Shown here: one piece after another, positions 16,205-24,746 of the stretch | Layout of the letters: each line of letters starts with the position of its first letter | How positions within the stretch are numbered: the first letter of the stretch is position 1 | Assembly: GCA_000381565.1 (NCBI GenBank) | Contig: KB906725.1 | Coordinates: 1-64,000 of the forward strand | Reading direction: 5' to 3' | Origin: Oxalobacteraceae bacterium AB_14 | GTDB lineage: Bacteria > Pseudomonadota > Gammaproteobacteria > Burkholderiales > Burkholderiaceae_D | DNA: 64,000 nt | Program-made: the position numbers and the translations under genes | The notes under the pieces: model-generated | Databases searched by the model: none | Told to the model about the DNA's origin: nothing | Seen by the model: the letters and a program-made list of their open reading frames with translations, nothing else

Positions 16205-17416
16205 TCAGTGCGCATGCTCGGCGCTGTCCTTGCCCAGCTCCGCCTTGAGCACGAAGCTGCCCGCCGCCGCGTACTGCGCGCCGGCCGACAGGCCCTTGAG
16301 GATCTCGGTCCGCTGGCCGTCGCTGCGGCCGGGCAGCACCGGCTGCGCGCGGAAGCCGCCCGCCACCTTGACGAACACCAGCGGCTGGTCTTCCACCGTC
16401 TGGATCGCGTCCGCCAGCACAGTAACGGCGGCGGCGTCCGAGGCCGGTCCCGACGGCACGTCGACGCTGACGAACAGGCCGGGGCGCCAGGCGCGGTCGG
16501 GATTGGCCAGCGCCACGCGGGCCTTGGCGGTGCGGGTCTGCTCGCCCAGCAGCGAGCCGACGTAGGTGATCTTGCCGCTGGCCTGGGCGTCGAAGGCGGA
16601 GGCCTTGACCACCACCGTCTCGCCCACGCGCACCAGCGCCAGGTCCTTGGGCGGCACGGCGATTTCCGCCCACACGCCGGACAGATCGGAAATCGTGAAC
16701 ACGGCGGCATCCTCCTTGACCGCCTCGCCCAGCGCCAGATGCTTCTCCATCACCACGCCGTCGAACGGCGCCCGCAGTTCCAGCCGGTTCAGGTCCGCGC
16801 CCGCGGCCGAGCCGGTCGTCGCGCCGGCGCCGATGGCGCTCAGCTTCTGGCGCGCGTTGCGCAGCGCGATCCCGGCTTCGCTCAGCGCCTGCTGCGCTTG
16901 CAGGTAGTCCTGCTCGGCGGAGATCTTGTCCTGCCACAGGCGGCGTTCGCGTTCGAAGGTGGTGCCGGCCAGCGCCAGCCGCCGCTGCGCCGACAGCAGC
17001 TCGCTGCGCTGCTCGGACAGGGCGCTGCTGGCGATCACCGCCAGCACCTGTCCCTGCCTGACGTTCTGCCCCAGCTCCGCGCGCACGCTGGTGACCACGC
17101 CGGCCAGCTTGGGCACGACGTGCGCGGTGCGGTCCTCGTTGAAGCGGATCTCGCCCGGCAGCGTGATGGCGACGCTGATCCGGGCCGGCGCCGCCACGGC
17201 CAGCGCCACGCCGGCGGCCTTGGCCTGGGTGTCGTCGAGCGCGATTTTTTCAGGTTCCACTTGGTGCTGCGCGCCGCGTTCCGGCTGCGCCTGTGCCGAC
17301 GCTGCAGCCGGCGTGGTGGCCAGCCCGGCGCCGCGCCTGGGCATCAGCATCAGGGCCGCCAGCAACAGTGCGATGAACGCCATGACGGCGATGGTGATTT
17401 TCTGCGTTTTATTCAT
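16205..17416 (-). CDS. czcB: RND efflux periplasmic adaptor (CzcB family)
   Basis: A 403-residue membrane-fusion protein. It has an N-terminal signal-anchor (KITIAVMAFIALLLAALMLM), a lipoyl/barrel-sandwich pair (AGVVTSVRAELGQNVRQGQVLAVI and LRAPFDGVVMEKHLALGEAV), an alpha hairpin between them (SALSEQRSELLSAQRRLAL), and a beta-barrel and membrane-proximal C-terminus (VFVKVAGGFRAQPVLPG). It joins the CzcA pump to the CzcC outer-membrane channel. Its start overlaps the czcC stop by 8 bases and its stop lies 13 bases before the czcA start, indicating translational coupling. It ends in a His-containing AEHAH. Confidence 0.94.
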   Translation of the reverse strand: MNKTQKITIAVMAFIALLLAALMLMPRRGAGLATTPAAASAQAQPERGAQHQVEPEKIALDDTQAKAAGVALAVAAPARISVAITLPGEIRFNEDRTAHVVPKLAGVVTSVRAELGQNVRQGQVLAVIASSALSEQRSELLSAQRRLALAGTTFERERRLWQDKISAEQDYLQAQQALSEAGIALRNARQKLSAIGAGATTGSAAGADLNRLELRAPFDGVVMEKHLALGEAVKEDAAVFTISDLSGVWAEIAVPPKDLALVRVGETVVVKASAFDAQASGKITYVGSLLGEQTRTAKARVALANPDRAWRPGLFVSVDVPSGPASDAAAVTVLADAIQTVEDQPLVFVKVAGGFRAQPVLPGRSDGQRTEILKGLSAGAQYAAAGSFVLKAELGKDSAEHAH

Positions 17417-18638
17417 GTTCTTCTCCGAGGATGCGGCCGATGGCGGCCAGCGCGCGGTGCGCGTCCGCCAGGGCGTTCAGGTATTGCGTTTGCGCCTGCA
17501 GCAAGGTGCGCTGGGCGTCGAGCACGTCGAGGAAGCCGAACTTGCCGTATTCGAAGCCGGTGCTGGCGGCGTCGTAGGCGCTTTGCGCGCCGGGCAGGAT
17601 GTCGCCGCGCAGGGCTTGCGCCTGCTGGCGGGCGAGGTCGAATTCCTCGCGCGCCTGCGCCAGCTCGGCTTCCAGCCGCAGCGCGGTGGCGGCCAGTTCG
17701 TCGCGCGCCTTGTCGACCCGGCGCGCCGACTCCAGCACGCTGCCCTGGTTGCGGTCGAACAGCGGCAGCGGCAGCGAGATGCCGAACACCGCCTGCGTGC
17801 GCCCCAGCTCCTCCGAGCGCTTGCCGCCGACGTTGAGCGTCAGGTCCGGCGCGCGCTTGCTGACCTCGACCTGCGCCAGGGCCTGGCGCCGCGCCAGCTG
17901 CGAGCGGGCCAGCGCCAGCGCCGGCGCCCGTTGCAGCCGGCCGCGCATGGCCTCGGCCGGGGCCAGTTCCGGCAGTTGCGACAGCGTCGCGATGGCGCCG
18001 TCGACGCGCTCGAAGCGCGGCGCCGGATTGCCCCACAGAGTGGCCAGCCGCTGGCGCGCGCCGGCCAGCAGGCTGCGGGCGCGGATCAGGTCCAGCTGCA
18101 CCGACGACGCGGCCACGCGGGCGCGCGTCTCCTCCACCGGCGACACCTTGCCGGCCACCACGCGGCGCGCGGTGGCGCCGGCCGCGCGCTGCGCCAGCTC
18201 GGCCGCCTGCTGCGCCAGTCGCACATGCTCCTGCGCGGCCAGCACGGCGAACCAGCCGTCGATCACGGCGGCGCGGATCTCGGCCTGGCGCAGCGCCAGT
18301 TCGGCCGCGGCGCTGTCGCGGCCACGCCCGGCCGCCTGCACGCGGGCGGCGCGCTTGCCGCCCAGCTCCAGCGGCTGGCTCAGTTGGAAGGTGGTTTCAC
18401 GCGCGTCCCTGCGGGTGTCGAGGCGCTCGACCGACAGCGTGGGATTGGGCAGCAGGCCGGCCTGCTGCACGGCGCCGTCCACAGCGCCCAGCTCATGGCG
18501 GGCGGCGGCCAGCTGCGCATTGGCGCCGCCGGCCAGCGTGAGCGCAGCCTGCAGCGTGAGCGGCGCGGACGGCTCGATTTCGGCCTGCGCATAGGCAGGC
18601 CATGCCGCTACGACGAGCGGCAACAGATACTTGACCAT
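17409..18638 (-). CDS. czcC: TolC-family outer-membrane efflux protein (CzcC)
   Basis: A 409-residue outer-membrane factor with a cleavable signal (MVKYLLPLVVAAWPAYAQA) and two OEP repeats rich in long Ala/Gln/Arg helices (LTLQAALTLAGGANAQLAAA; YEYGKFGFLDVLDAQRTLL). It forms the trimeric exit duct of the Czc complex. It is the second gene of the cluster, 120 bases after czcI, with a palindromic repeat element in the gap, and overlaps czcB. Confidence 0.93.
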   Translation of the reverse strand: MVKYLLPLVVAAWPAYAQAEIEPSAPLTLQAALTLAGGANAQLAAARHELGAVDGAVQQAGLLPNPTLSVERLDTRRDARETTFQLSQPLELGGKRAARVQAAGRGRDSAAAELALRQAEIRAAVIDGWFAVLAAQEHVRLAQQAAELAQRAAGATARRVVAGKVSPVEETRARVAASSVQLDLIRARSLLAGARQRLATLWGNPAPRFERVDGAIATLSQLPELAPAEAMRGRLQRAPALALARSQLARRQALAQVEVSKRAPDLTLNVGGKRSEELGRTQAVFGISLPLPLFDRNQGSVLESARRVDKARDELAATALRLEAELAQAREEFDLARQQAQALRGDILPGAQSAYDAASTGFEYGKFGFLDVLDAQRTLLQAQTQYLNALADAHRALAAIGRILGEEHE

Positions 18639-18702
18639 CGAATTCTCCAGACGATAGGAAAAAGAATTCGACGAGACTCATACGCTAAAAACACCGACCG
18701 CG

Positions 18703-18727
18703 TCATTCCCGCACAAGCGGGAATGAC
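18703..18727. repeat. dRS3-like palindromic element between czcI and czcC
   Basis: GTCATTCCCGC-ACAA-GCGGGAATGAC is an 11-bp inverted repeat that fits the pattern ATTCCC-N8-GGGAAT known as dRS3 in Neisseria. Related copies lie at 38587, 38727 and 40201. Within the czc operon it could weaken transcription into czcC or stabilise mRNA ends. Confidence 0.75.
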
Positions 18728-18758
18728 AGCTATTCAGGTGTGCGAGGGCCTCGTCGCG

Positions 18759-19103
18759 CTAGGCGACGAGCGGCCAATTGGGCCGCGCGGGCCGGTCGGA
18801 GATGTGGGACAGATAGAGTGCCGGCAGCGGCGGCGCGTGGCCGCCCACGGTGGCGACCAGCGCCGGCGCGGCGCCGCCCGGCACCGAGGCCTGCACCGCG
18901 TGCTGGCACACCTTGCAGTCGCTGTGGACCTTGACCGGCTGGTTTTTGTCGGTGCCGTCGTCGGACTGCGCCTGGTGCTGATGGCCATGGTGGCCGAAAT
19001 GCGTGACCTTGGCCGGCTCGTGCTCGCAATAGACGGCCGCCATCGACCAGGCGTACTGGATGGGCAGAATGGTCAGCAGCAGGATCAGCAGGAGTTTTCG
19101 CAC
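18759..19103 (-). CDS. czcI: CzcI-like small periplasmic His/Cys protein
   Basis: A 114-residue protein with a signal peptide (MRKLLLILLLTILPIQYAWS), then YCEHE and HFGHHGHQHQAQ, and the cysteine pair SDCKVCQHA. This N-terminal and His-rich arrangement matches CzcI-type proteins that head czcICBA metal-resistance operons and are thought to tune induction by binding periplasmic metal. It is the first gene of the cluster here, upstream of czcC on the same strand. The assignment rests on gene order and motif style; strict homology was not tested. Confidence 0.8.
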   Translation of the reverse strand: MRKLLLILLLTILPIQYAWSMAAVYCEHEPAKVTHFGHHGHQHQAQSDDGTDKNQPVKVHSDCKVCQHAVQASVPGGAAPALVATVGGHAPPLPALYLSHISDRPARPNWPLVA

Positions 19104-19210
19104 CCAGCCATTGTATCAGGGCACGACCAGTTTATTTTTACTTGTGTAACAAGCATGTCATACGACGTCATTACTCTATGGCCTCTTCCCCACTATTCCA
19201 GGATTTCCTC

Positions 19211-21145
19211 ATGCATCTCATCCCCGCCCGCCCGCTGCTGCTCGCCGCCAGCATCGCCCTCGCCCTGAGCGCCTGCGGCGCCAACTCCGAAGACCAGGTG
19301 TTGGTGATCCCGCCGGCGCCGGCCGACCAGGGCGCGCCCGAGGTGGCCGCCGTGCCGGCCGTCACCGCCTTTGTCGACACCGTCGCCAGCAACCAGCGCG
19401 GCGACGCCCGCTACGCCACCCTGGCCACCAATGCCGGCGTGCGCGTACTGGGCGGCTTCCTGCAGGTGTGGAAACCGCTGACCGAGATCGTCGACGCCGG
19501 CGTCAGCGCCGACGCCGCAGCCGGCTTCCCGGCGGTGCTCGCCTCGACCTGGAGCGGCGTGCCCAACGACGGCAGCAACGGCGGGACCATCGTCAACGCC
19601 GCCGTGCACGCGGCCAATATCGACTACGTGGTGCAAGCCACCGCCCGGCGCACGCCAGCGCAGGCGCTGCAAGCCTACCTGGACGACCGCCGCAACAAGG
19701 GCTACAGCGTGTCCGACGGCATGGGCCCGCTGACCGCCGCCTGGCGCGCCGCCGCCCGGCAGACCACCACCATCACGTCCATCGCCGACGACGCCACCAG
19801 CAAGTTGTACAACGACGGCGGCAACAACAACGGCGTCGGCGGCAGCGCCAACGCCGACTTCGGCGCGGTGGTGGACTTCGTCAACCTGGTCGGCAACAAC
19901 GGCTCGACCGAGCCGGCCAAGCGCTTCTACAAATACGCCCGCCCCTACCGCTGGAGCAGCGCGGTACAGGTGCTGCCGGCGCTGGTGCCGGCCGAGAGCC
20001 CCACCCCGACCACCGACGGCGGCTTCACCAGCGGCCACTCGGCCGAGGCGATGCGCGACGCGCTGGCGATGGCCTACGCGCTGCCGGAGCGCTACCAGGA
20101 GCTGCTCAGCCGTGGCCTGGAGCTGGGCGAGGCGCGCATCTGGGCCGGCATGCATTCGCCGCTGGACGTGTTGAGCGGCCGCATCCACGGCACCGCGGTG
20201 GTGGCCGCCAACCTGGTCGATCCGGCCAACGCCGCCAAAAAGAGCGCGGCGCTGGCCCAGGCCCACGCCACCTTGATGGCCGCCACCTCGACCACGGCCG
20301 ACAGCTTCGCCGCCTACGCCCAATCGGGCAGCGACCGCTTCGCCGACTACGCCGTCAACAAAGCCAACTACCTGCGCCGCAGCACCTACGGCATGCCGGC
20401 CACCGGCGCCGCGGGCGCGCCGGCGCTGGTGCCCAAGGGCGCCGAAGTGCTGCTGGAAACCCGCTTGCCCTACCTGAGCGACGCCCAGCGCCGCGTGGTG
20501 CTCAAGACCACCGCGCTGGCCTCCGGCTATCCGGTGATGGACGACCCCGAGGGCTGGGGCCGGCTGAACCTGTTCGCGGCGGCCGACGGCTACGGCGCCT
20601 TCAACGGCAACGTGGTGCTGCTGATGGACGCCGCCCGTGGCGGCTTCCACGCGGTCGACCGCTGGCGCAACGACATCGCCGGCACCGGCAAGCTGGTCAA
20701 GCAGGGCAGCGGCACGCTCAGGCTGGCCGGCAACAACAGCTGGTCCGGCGGCACCGAGCTGACCGCCGGCGCGCTCGAGGGCGACAGCACCGGCGCCTTC
20801 GGCAGCGGCGACGTCTACGTCAGCGGCGGCACCTTGATCGCCAACGCCCCGGCCGCCCTGAAGCTGGCCGGCCAGTACACCCAGCTGGCCGGCGCCACCA
20901 CGCTGGAACTGGACCTCGGCGGCGGCGCCCGGGGCAGCCTGGCGGTGGCCGGCAACGCCACCATCGGCGGCGGCACCTTGAGCGTCAAGTTTGTCGGCGG
21001 CTACCGGCCCAAGGCGGGCGAGGTGCTCACCGTGCTGACGGCCGGGCGCCTGCTGGGCCGCTACACCGCCATCAAGGTCGACGGCTACGCCAACGTCACG
21101 CCCAACTACGGCGCCAGCACGCTGACCCTGACCATCGGCGGCTAA
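19211..21145 (+). CDS. PAP2-family phosphatase lipoprotein with autotransporter-type beta repeat
   Basis: A 644-residue lipoprotein (signal MHLIPARPLLLAASIALALS, lipobox LSAC). The middle part carries the three PAP2/vanadium-haloperoxidase motifs: K-x6-RP (KRFYKYARP), SGH (TSGHSAEAM) and R-x5-H-x3-D (RIWAGMHSPLD), so the active site is complete. The last 130 residues contain a passenger-associated beta repeat (GSGTLRLAGNNSWSGGTEL, then GGTLIANAP) normally found in autotransporters, but no beta-barrel follows. It probably removes phosphate from substrates at the cell surface. The ATG at 19211, preceded by AGGA, fits the signal peptide; an in-frame start 23 codons earlier does not. Confidence 0.88.
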   Translation: MHLIPARPLLLAASIALALSACGANSEDQVLVIPPAPADQGAPEVAAVPAVTAFVDTVASNQRGDARYATLATNAGVRVLGGFLQVWKPLTEIVDAGVSADAAAGFPAVLASTWSGVPNDGSNGGTIVNAAVHAANIDYVVQATARRTPAQALQAYLDDRRNKGYSVSDGMGPLTAAWRAAARQTTTITSIADDATSKLYNDGGNNNGVGGSANADFGAVVDFVNLVGNNGSTEPAKRFYKYARPYRWSSAVQVLPALVPAESPTPTTDGGFTSGHSAEAMRDALAMAYALPERYQELLSRGLELGEARIWAGMHSPLDVLSGRIHGTAVVAANLVDPANAAKKSAALAQAHATLMAATSTTADSFAAYAQSGSDRFADYAVNKANYLRRSTYGMPATGAAGAPALVPKGAEVLLETRLPYLSDAQRRVVLKTTALASGYPVMDDPEGWGRLNLFAAADGYGAFNGNVVLLMDAARGGFHAVDRWRNDIAGTGKLVKQGSGTLRLAGNNSWSGGTELTAGALEGDSTGAFGSGDVYVSGGTLIANAPAALKLAGQYTQLAGATTLELDLGGGARGSLAVAGNATIGGGTLSVKFVGGYRPKAGEVLTVLTAGRLLGRYTAIKVDGYANVTPNYGASTLTLTIGG

Positions 21146-21230
21146 CCGGCCGGGTGGCAAGGCGGCGGCCCCCACAAGGCCGCCGCTTGAAACTACAATA
21201 GGGCTTCCCGGTCATCGAGAGGCGCAGCGC

Positions 21231-21821
21231 ATGAATCCAGACGAGCAGCCAGCGACATCGCAAGGCGATTTCTTCAACACGCTCAACGACAAGGTCGACG
21301 CCCACGGCGCGCAGGTCGAGCGCTTCCACCTCGACCTGCAAACCCTGTCCAGGCAGATCGCCGGCTGCGACAAACTGGTGCGCATGGCGCATATCAGCCT
21401 CAACCAGATCGACGCCCGCATCGCCGAGGCGGTGCGGATCGAAACCCAGGCCGCCGTCCAGCTCGAGGCCACCGGGCGCGAAGCGGCGCGCGCCGCCACC
21501 GAGGCGGCCGACGCCGCCGTGGCCGGGCTGATCGGCCAGATGCAGGCCGCCAGCCGCGAAGCGGCGCAGGTCTGCGGCGCGCTGCACCGCGCGCGCGGCC
21601 AGACCGGCCTGTGGCTGGCCGCCTACGTGGCCGGCACCCTGGCGCTGTGCCTGCTGACCGGGTCGGTCGCCTACCGGCTGCACCCGGACACGCCGCCGCC
21701 GCCGGAAGTGGCCGGCCTGGCCGAGCTGGGCAAGAAGCACGCGGCGCTGCTCGACAAGGCCAGCGACAAGGAACTCAAGCTGATCAGGGAAATCCAGGCG
21801 CGCCGCGCCAGGCCGAAATAA
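21231..21821 (+). CDS. Unknown protein with coiled coil and one membrane helix
   Basis: A 196-residue protein. Residues 15-120 are strongly helical with Ala/Glu/Gln/Arg (ARIAEAVRIETQAAVQLEAT), consistent with a coiled coil. One hydrophobic segment (about 128-147, LWLAAYVAGTLALCLLTGSV) is followed by a proline stretch and a charged C-terminal helix ending RARPK. It could be a scaffold anchored in the inner membrane. It follows the PAP2 gene by 85 bases on the same strand, so co-transcription is possible. Family not recognised. Confidence 0.75.
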   Translation: MNPDEQPATSQGDFFNTLNDKVDAHGAQVERFHLDLQTLSRQIAGCDKLVRMAHISLNQIDARIAEAVRIETQAAVQLEATGREAARAATEAADAAVAGLIGQMQAASREAAQVCGALHRARGQTGLWLAAYVAGTLALCLLTGSVAYRLHPDTPPPPEVAGLAELGKKHAALLDKASDKELKLIREIQARRARPK

Positions 21822-21849
21822 GCCGCGAGGCCGAAACAGGCCGGCCGCC

Positions 21850-22474
21850 TCAATTGCCGGCCAGGCCGTATTTGCGCTCGATGCGCGCCAGGGTGCCGTC
21901 GGCGCGCAGCGCCTCGTACGCGGCGCGCCACTTGCGCGCCTCGTCCTCGCCGAAGTCGAGCGAGCCGCCCAGCCAGACGTCGCCGCTGCGGACCACCGGG
22001 CCGAAATCGAAGTCGGCCTCGCGGTTGCCGTCCGCGTTGGCGGCGTAGCGGTGGATGTCCTCGCCGCCGTAGGTGGCGTCGGCCAGGCCCTTGCTGACCA
22101 TGCGCATGCATTCCCTGACGCTGGCGCACTCGGCGACCGAGCGGAAGTTCATCTCCTGCAGGGTGCGCCTGTGCGGCGAGCCGCGCAGCACCACCACCGG
22201 CCGCCGCGCCAGCGCCGCCGGGTCGCGCAGCGTGCGCGGGTCGATGCTGCCGTGGCGCGCCACAAACACGAAGTGCTGCTGGCGCAGCCGCACCAGCCAG
22301 CGGTAGTGCGGCTCGCGCTCCGGCGTGCGGGTCAGCGGCACCACCGCGGTGCGCGGCAGCACGCCGGTCAGCGCCAGCGCCCGCTGCCACGGGTAGAACT
22401 CCACCGTGGCCGGCGCGCCCAGCCGGCGCGCACAGCAGCACGGCGCGCAGCATGGCGCCCGCCCCGGCCCGCAT
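21850..22474 (-). pseudogene. Truncated periplasmic solute-binding protein (SBP_bac_3), probably inactive
   Basis: An ATG overlapping the kinase stop by one base begins a signal-like MRAGAGAMLRAVLLCAP, but that frame is not the one encoding the binding domain. About 50 bases on, another frame carries RRLGAPATVEFYPWQRALAL and continues to the C-terminus (KYGLAGN) through typical family-3 features (VVPLTRTPERE, GLADATYGGEDIH). The first 60 or so residues expected of the domain (the ligand-binding N-lobe start) are missing. An internal deletion with frameshift near 22420-22440 explains this best. A GTG at 22404 would allow a 184-residue fragment. The intact gene would have supplied a ligand sensor to the adjacent histidine kinase. 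Confidence 0.6.
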
Positions 22475-24525
22475 CACGACGCGCTCCCGTCGCCGCAAGG
22501 CAGGCGCAGCGACACCCGCGTGCCGCGCCCGGGCGTGCTGGCCAGCGTGACCTGGCCGCCCATCAGGCTGACGACCATGCTGTGCACGCTGGCCAGGCCG
22601 AGCCCGGCGCCGGTCAGGCCCAGCTGGGTGGTGTAGAACGGTTCGAACACCTGCGCCAGGTGCTCGGGGGCGATGCCGACGCCGTCGTCGCTCCAGTCGA
22701 TGACGATGGCGTCGGCGGCGGCGCGCGCCTCGACCACGATGGCGCCGCCGGCGCGGCGGCCGAAGGCGTGCAGCAAGCAGTTGTCGAGCAGGTGCTGGAA
22801 CACCTGCTGGCAGGCGCCGGGGTAGCCGTGCAGCCACAGTTGGTCCGGCAGCGTCAGGGTCAGCGTGACGGCGCGCGCCTGCAGGTCGTGGGCCCAGGCG
22901 CCGGCGCAAAGACGCAGCCGCTCGGCCAGGTCGAAACGGCTGGCCGGCTCCTGGGTCGGCTGGCCGGACAAGCCCTTGAAGCGCTCGACCAGGCGGCTGA
23001 TCTGCGCCAACGCGCGGTCGACCAGCGCGCCGCCCTGGGTGACGCTCGCTAGCAGGCCGGCTACCTCGCTGCGGCGCAGCGCGCCGGCGTCCAGCCCGCG
23101 CCGCAGGTCCTCGGCCTGGGCCGTGATGGCGCTGGCCGCCACCCGCGCGTTGCCCAGCGGCGTGTTGAGCTCGTGCGCCATGCCGACCACCATGCGCGAC
23201 ATGCCCAGCTGTTTTTCCTGCTGCATCAGCGCGCGCAGCGCGTGCGCCAGCTCGTCGGTGCGCTCGCGCACCTGCTGCTCGAGCCGGTCGTGCGCGCCTT
23301 GCAGCGCCGCCTCGGCCTGCTGGCGCACCGCCACCTCGCGCCGCAGCGTCGCCAGCGCCTCGCCCAGCTCCTGGTTGCGCTGCAGCAGCGAGTTCTCCAG
23401 CACCGTGCCGTGCTGCGCCAGCAGGGCGTTCTGGTGCAGCAGCTGCGGCCGCTCCATCACCGCGCTCAGGGTCTCGCCCAGCGAGGTCGCCAGCGCGCGC
23501 TTGTGGCGCCGCTCCAGCCCCACCTGGGCGATGGTGGCCTGCAGCGCCGCGTCCAGCCGGCCCCAGCGGCGGCCGTAGCGGCGGATCGCGCACAGCGTGA
23601 TCTCGCGCAGCCGCGTGCCCTGCGGGGTCTCGTCGTCCAGGCCGGCGTCGTAGGCCAGCAGCGCCGGCCAGGCGCGCTCACGCGCGCCGTCGGCGCAGTC
23701 GGCCAGCAGGGCGCACAGGCGCAGCCACGGGGTCCAGTAGCCGTCGCGGCCGAACTTGGCGCGCAGCTGGTCCATGTAGTCGCGGCTGGCGCCGGCCTGC
23801 TCGCAGCTGGCGCTGACCACGGCCAGGTTCAGCAGCGCCAGGCATTCCTGCGCGTCCAGGCCGAACTCGCGGGTGCGGCGCAGCACCAGCTCGCGCCGCG
23901 CCAGGCAGTCGCGCCACAGCGGCGCGGCGGCGGCGTCGTCGGGCTGCTCGAGCGCCAGGTAGTAGGCGCCCGAGGCCGCGCTGTCGAGCAGCATGACGTG
24001 GATGGCCGGCGTCAGCTCGCCCGGCTCGGCCAGCATGGCGGCGCAAAATTGCAGCAGTTCCACGTGCATCTCGGCGCCCAGCATCACCCGGCAGCGGCTG
24101 GCGCGCATCTGCGTGGCCAGCCGCGGCAGCGCGCAGCGCGCGTACAGCTCGGCGGCCCTGGCCAGGCTGTCGAGCGCGGCGTGGTGCAGGCGCAGGCGCA
24201 CCTGCACCCAGTGCAGCGCCCGCAGCGCGGCGGCCTGGGCCAGCGGATGTTGTTCGGTTTGCGCCTGCAGTTGCAGTTGCCTGGCCGGCAGCAGCAGCGT
24301 GTCGGCGTCGACGGCGGCGTCGGCGGCCCGCGCCAGCAGCTCGAACGCGGCCAGCTCCAGCGCCTGCGAGCCGTTCAGGCGGCTGGCGGCCAGCTGCCGC
24401 AGGGTGGGCGCGTGGTCCGGCATCTCTTGCGCCATCAGGCAGGCGCGCAGCGCCTGCAGCAGCGGCTCCGCCTCGGCCGCTGCACTGGCGGTCGCGGCAT
24501 AGGATGGTGTTTCAGATGCGGACAT
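22474..24525 (-). CDS. Cytoplasmic sensor histidine kinase
   Basis: A 683-residue kinase without membrane helices. Residues about 20-340 are an all-helical TPR-like sensor region, followed by a coiled coil (375-440, LEQQVRERTDELAHALRAL). The H-box has His451 in VVGMAHELNTPLGNA. The catalytic domain has an N-box (FQHLLDNCLLHAFG), G1 (DDGVGIAPEH), an F-box (FEPFYTT) and G2 (GAGLGLASVHSMV). All ATP-binding residues look present. No response regulator is adjacent, so it is an orphan kinase. The next gene, sharing one base with its stop, is a damaged solute-binding protein, which suggests a former ligand-sensing partnership. The start at 24525 follows GGGGGCAGTACC. Confidence 0.88.
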   Translation of the reverse strand: MSASETPSYAATASAAAEAEPLLQALRACLMAQEMPDHAPTLRQLAASRLNGSQALELAAFELLARAADAAVDADTLLLPARQLQLQAQTEQHPLAQAAALRALHWVQVRLRLHHAALDSLARAAELYARCALPRLATQMRASRCRVMLGAEMHVELLQFCAAMLAEPGELTPAIHVMLLDSAASGAYYLALEQPDDAAAAPLWRDCLARRELVLRRTREFGLDAQECLALLNLAVVSASCEQAGASRDYMDQLRAKFGRDGYWTPWLRLCALLADCADGARERAWPALLAYDAGLDDETPQGTRLREITLCAIRRYGRRWGRLDAALQATIAQVGLERRHKRALATSLGETLSAVMERPQLLHQNALLAQHGTVLENSLLQRNQELGEALATLRREVAVRQQAEAALQGAHDRLEQQVRERTDELAHALRALMQQEKQLGMSRMVVGMAHELNTPLGNARVAASAITAQAEDLRRGLDAGALRRSEVAGLLASVTQGGALVDRALAQISRLVERFKGLSGQPTQEPASRFDLAERLRLCAGAWAHDLQARAVTLTLTLPDQLWLHGYPGACQQVFQHLLDNCLLHAFGRRAGGAIVVEARAAADAIVIDWSDDGVGIAPEHLAQVFEPFYTTQLGLTGAGLGLASVHSMVVSLMGGQVTLASTPGRGTRVSLRLPCGDGSAS

Positions 24526-24746
24526 GGTACTGCCCCCGTAGCGAACTCATGTGTCGGTCCAGTATTACACGAAGTCGCTTTCAGCTGAACAGCCGCGCGG
24601 CCGGCTGTTGTATAAACGTGGCTGACATAGCAAATACATATTATTAATACAATTAACTTGTTGGCGCCGCCGGCCGGCCCCGTCGCCGTTTCGCTTATGT
24701 TTCGCTTATCATAGGCCGACATGGCGACGGCAAAAGGCGGGATGCG

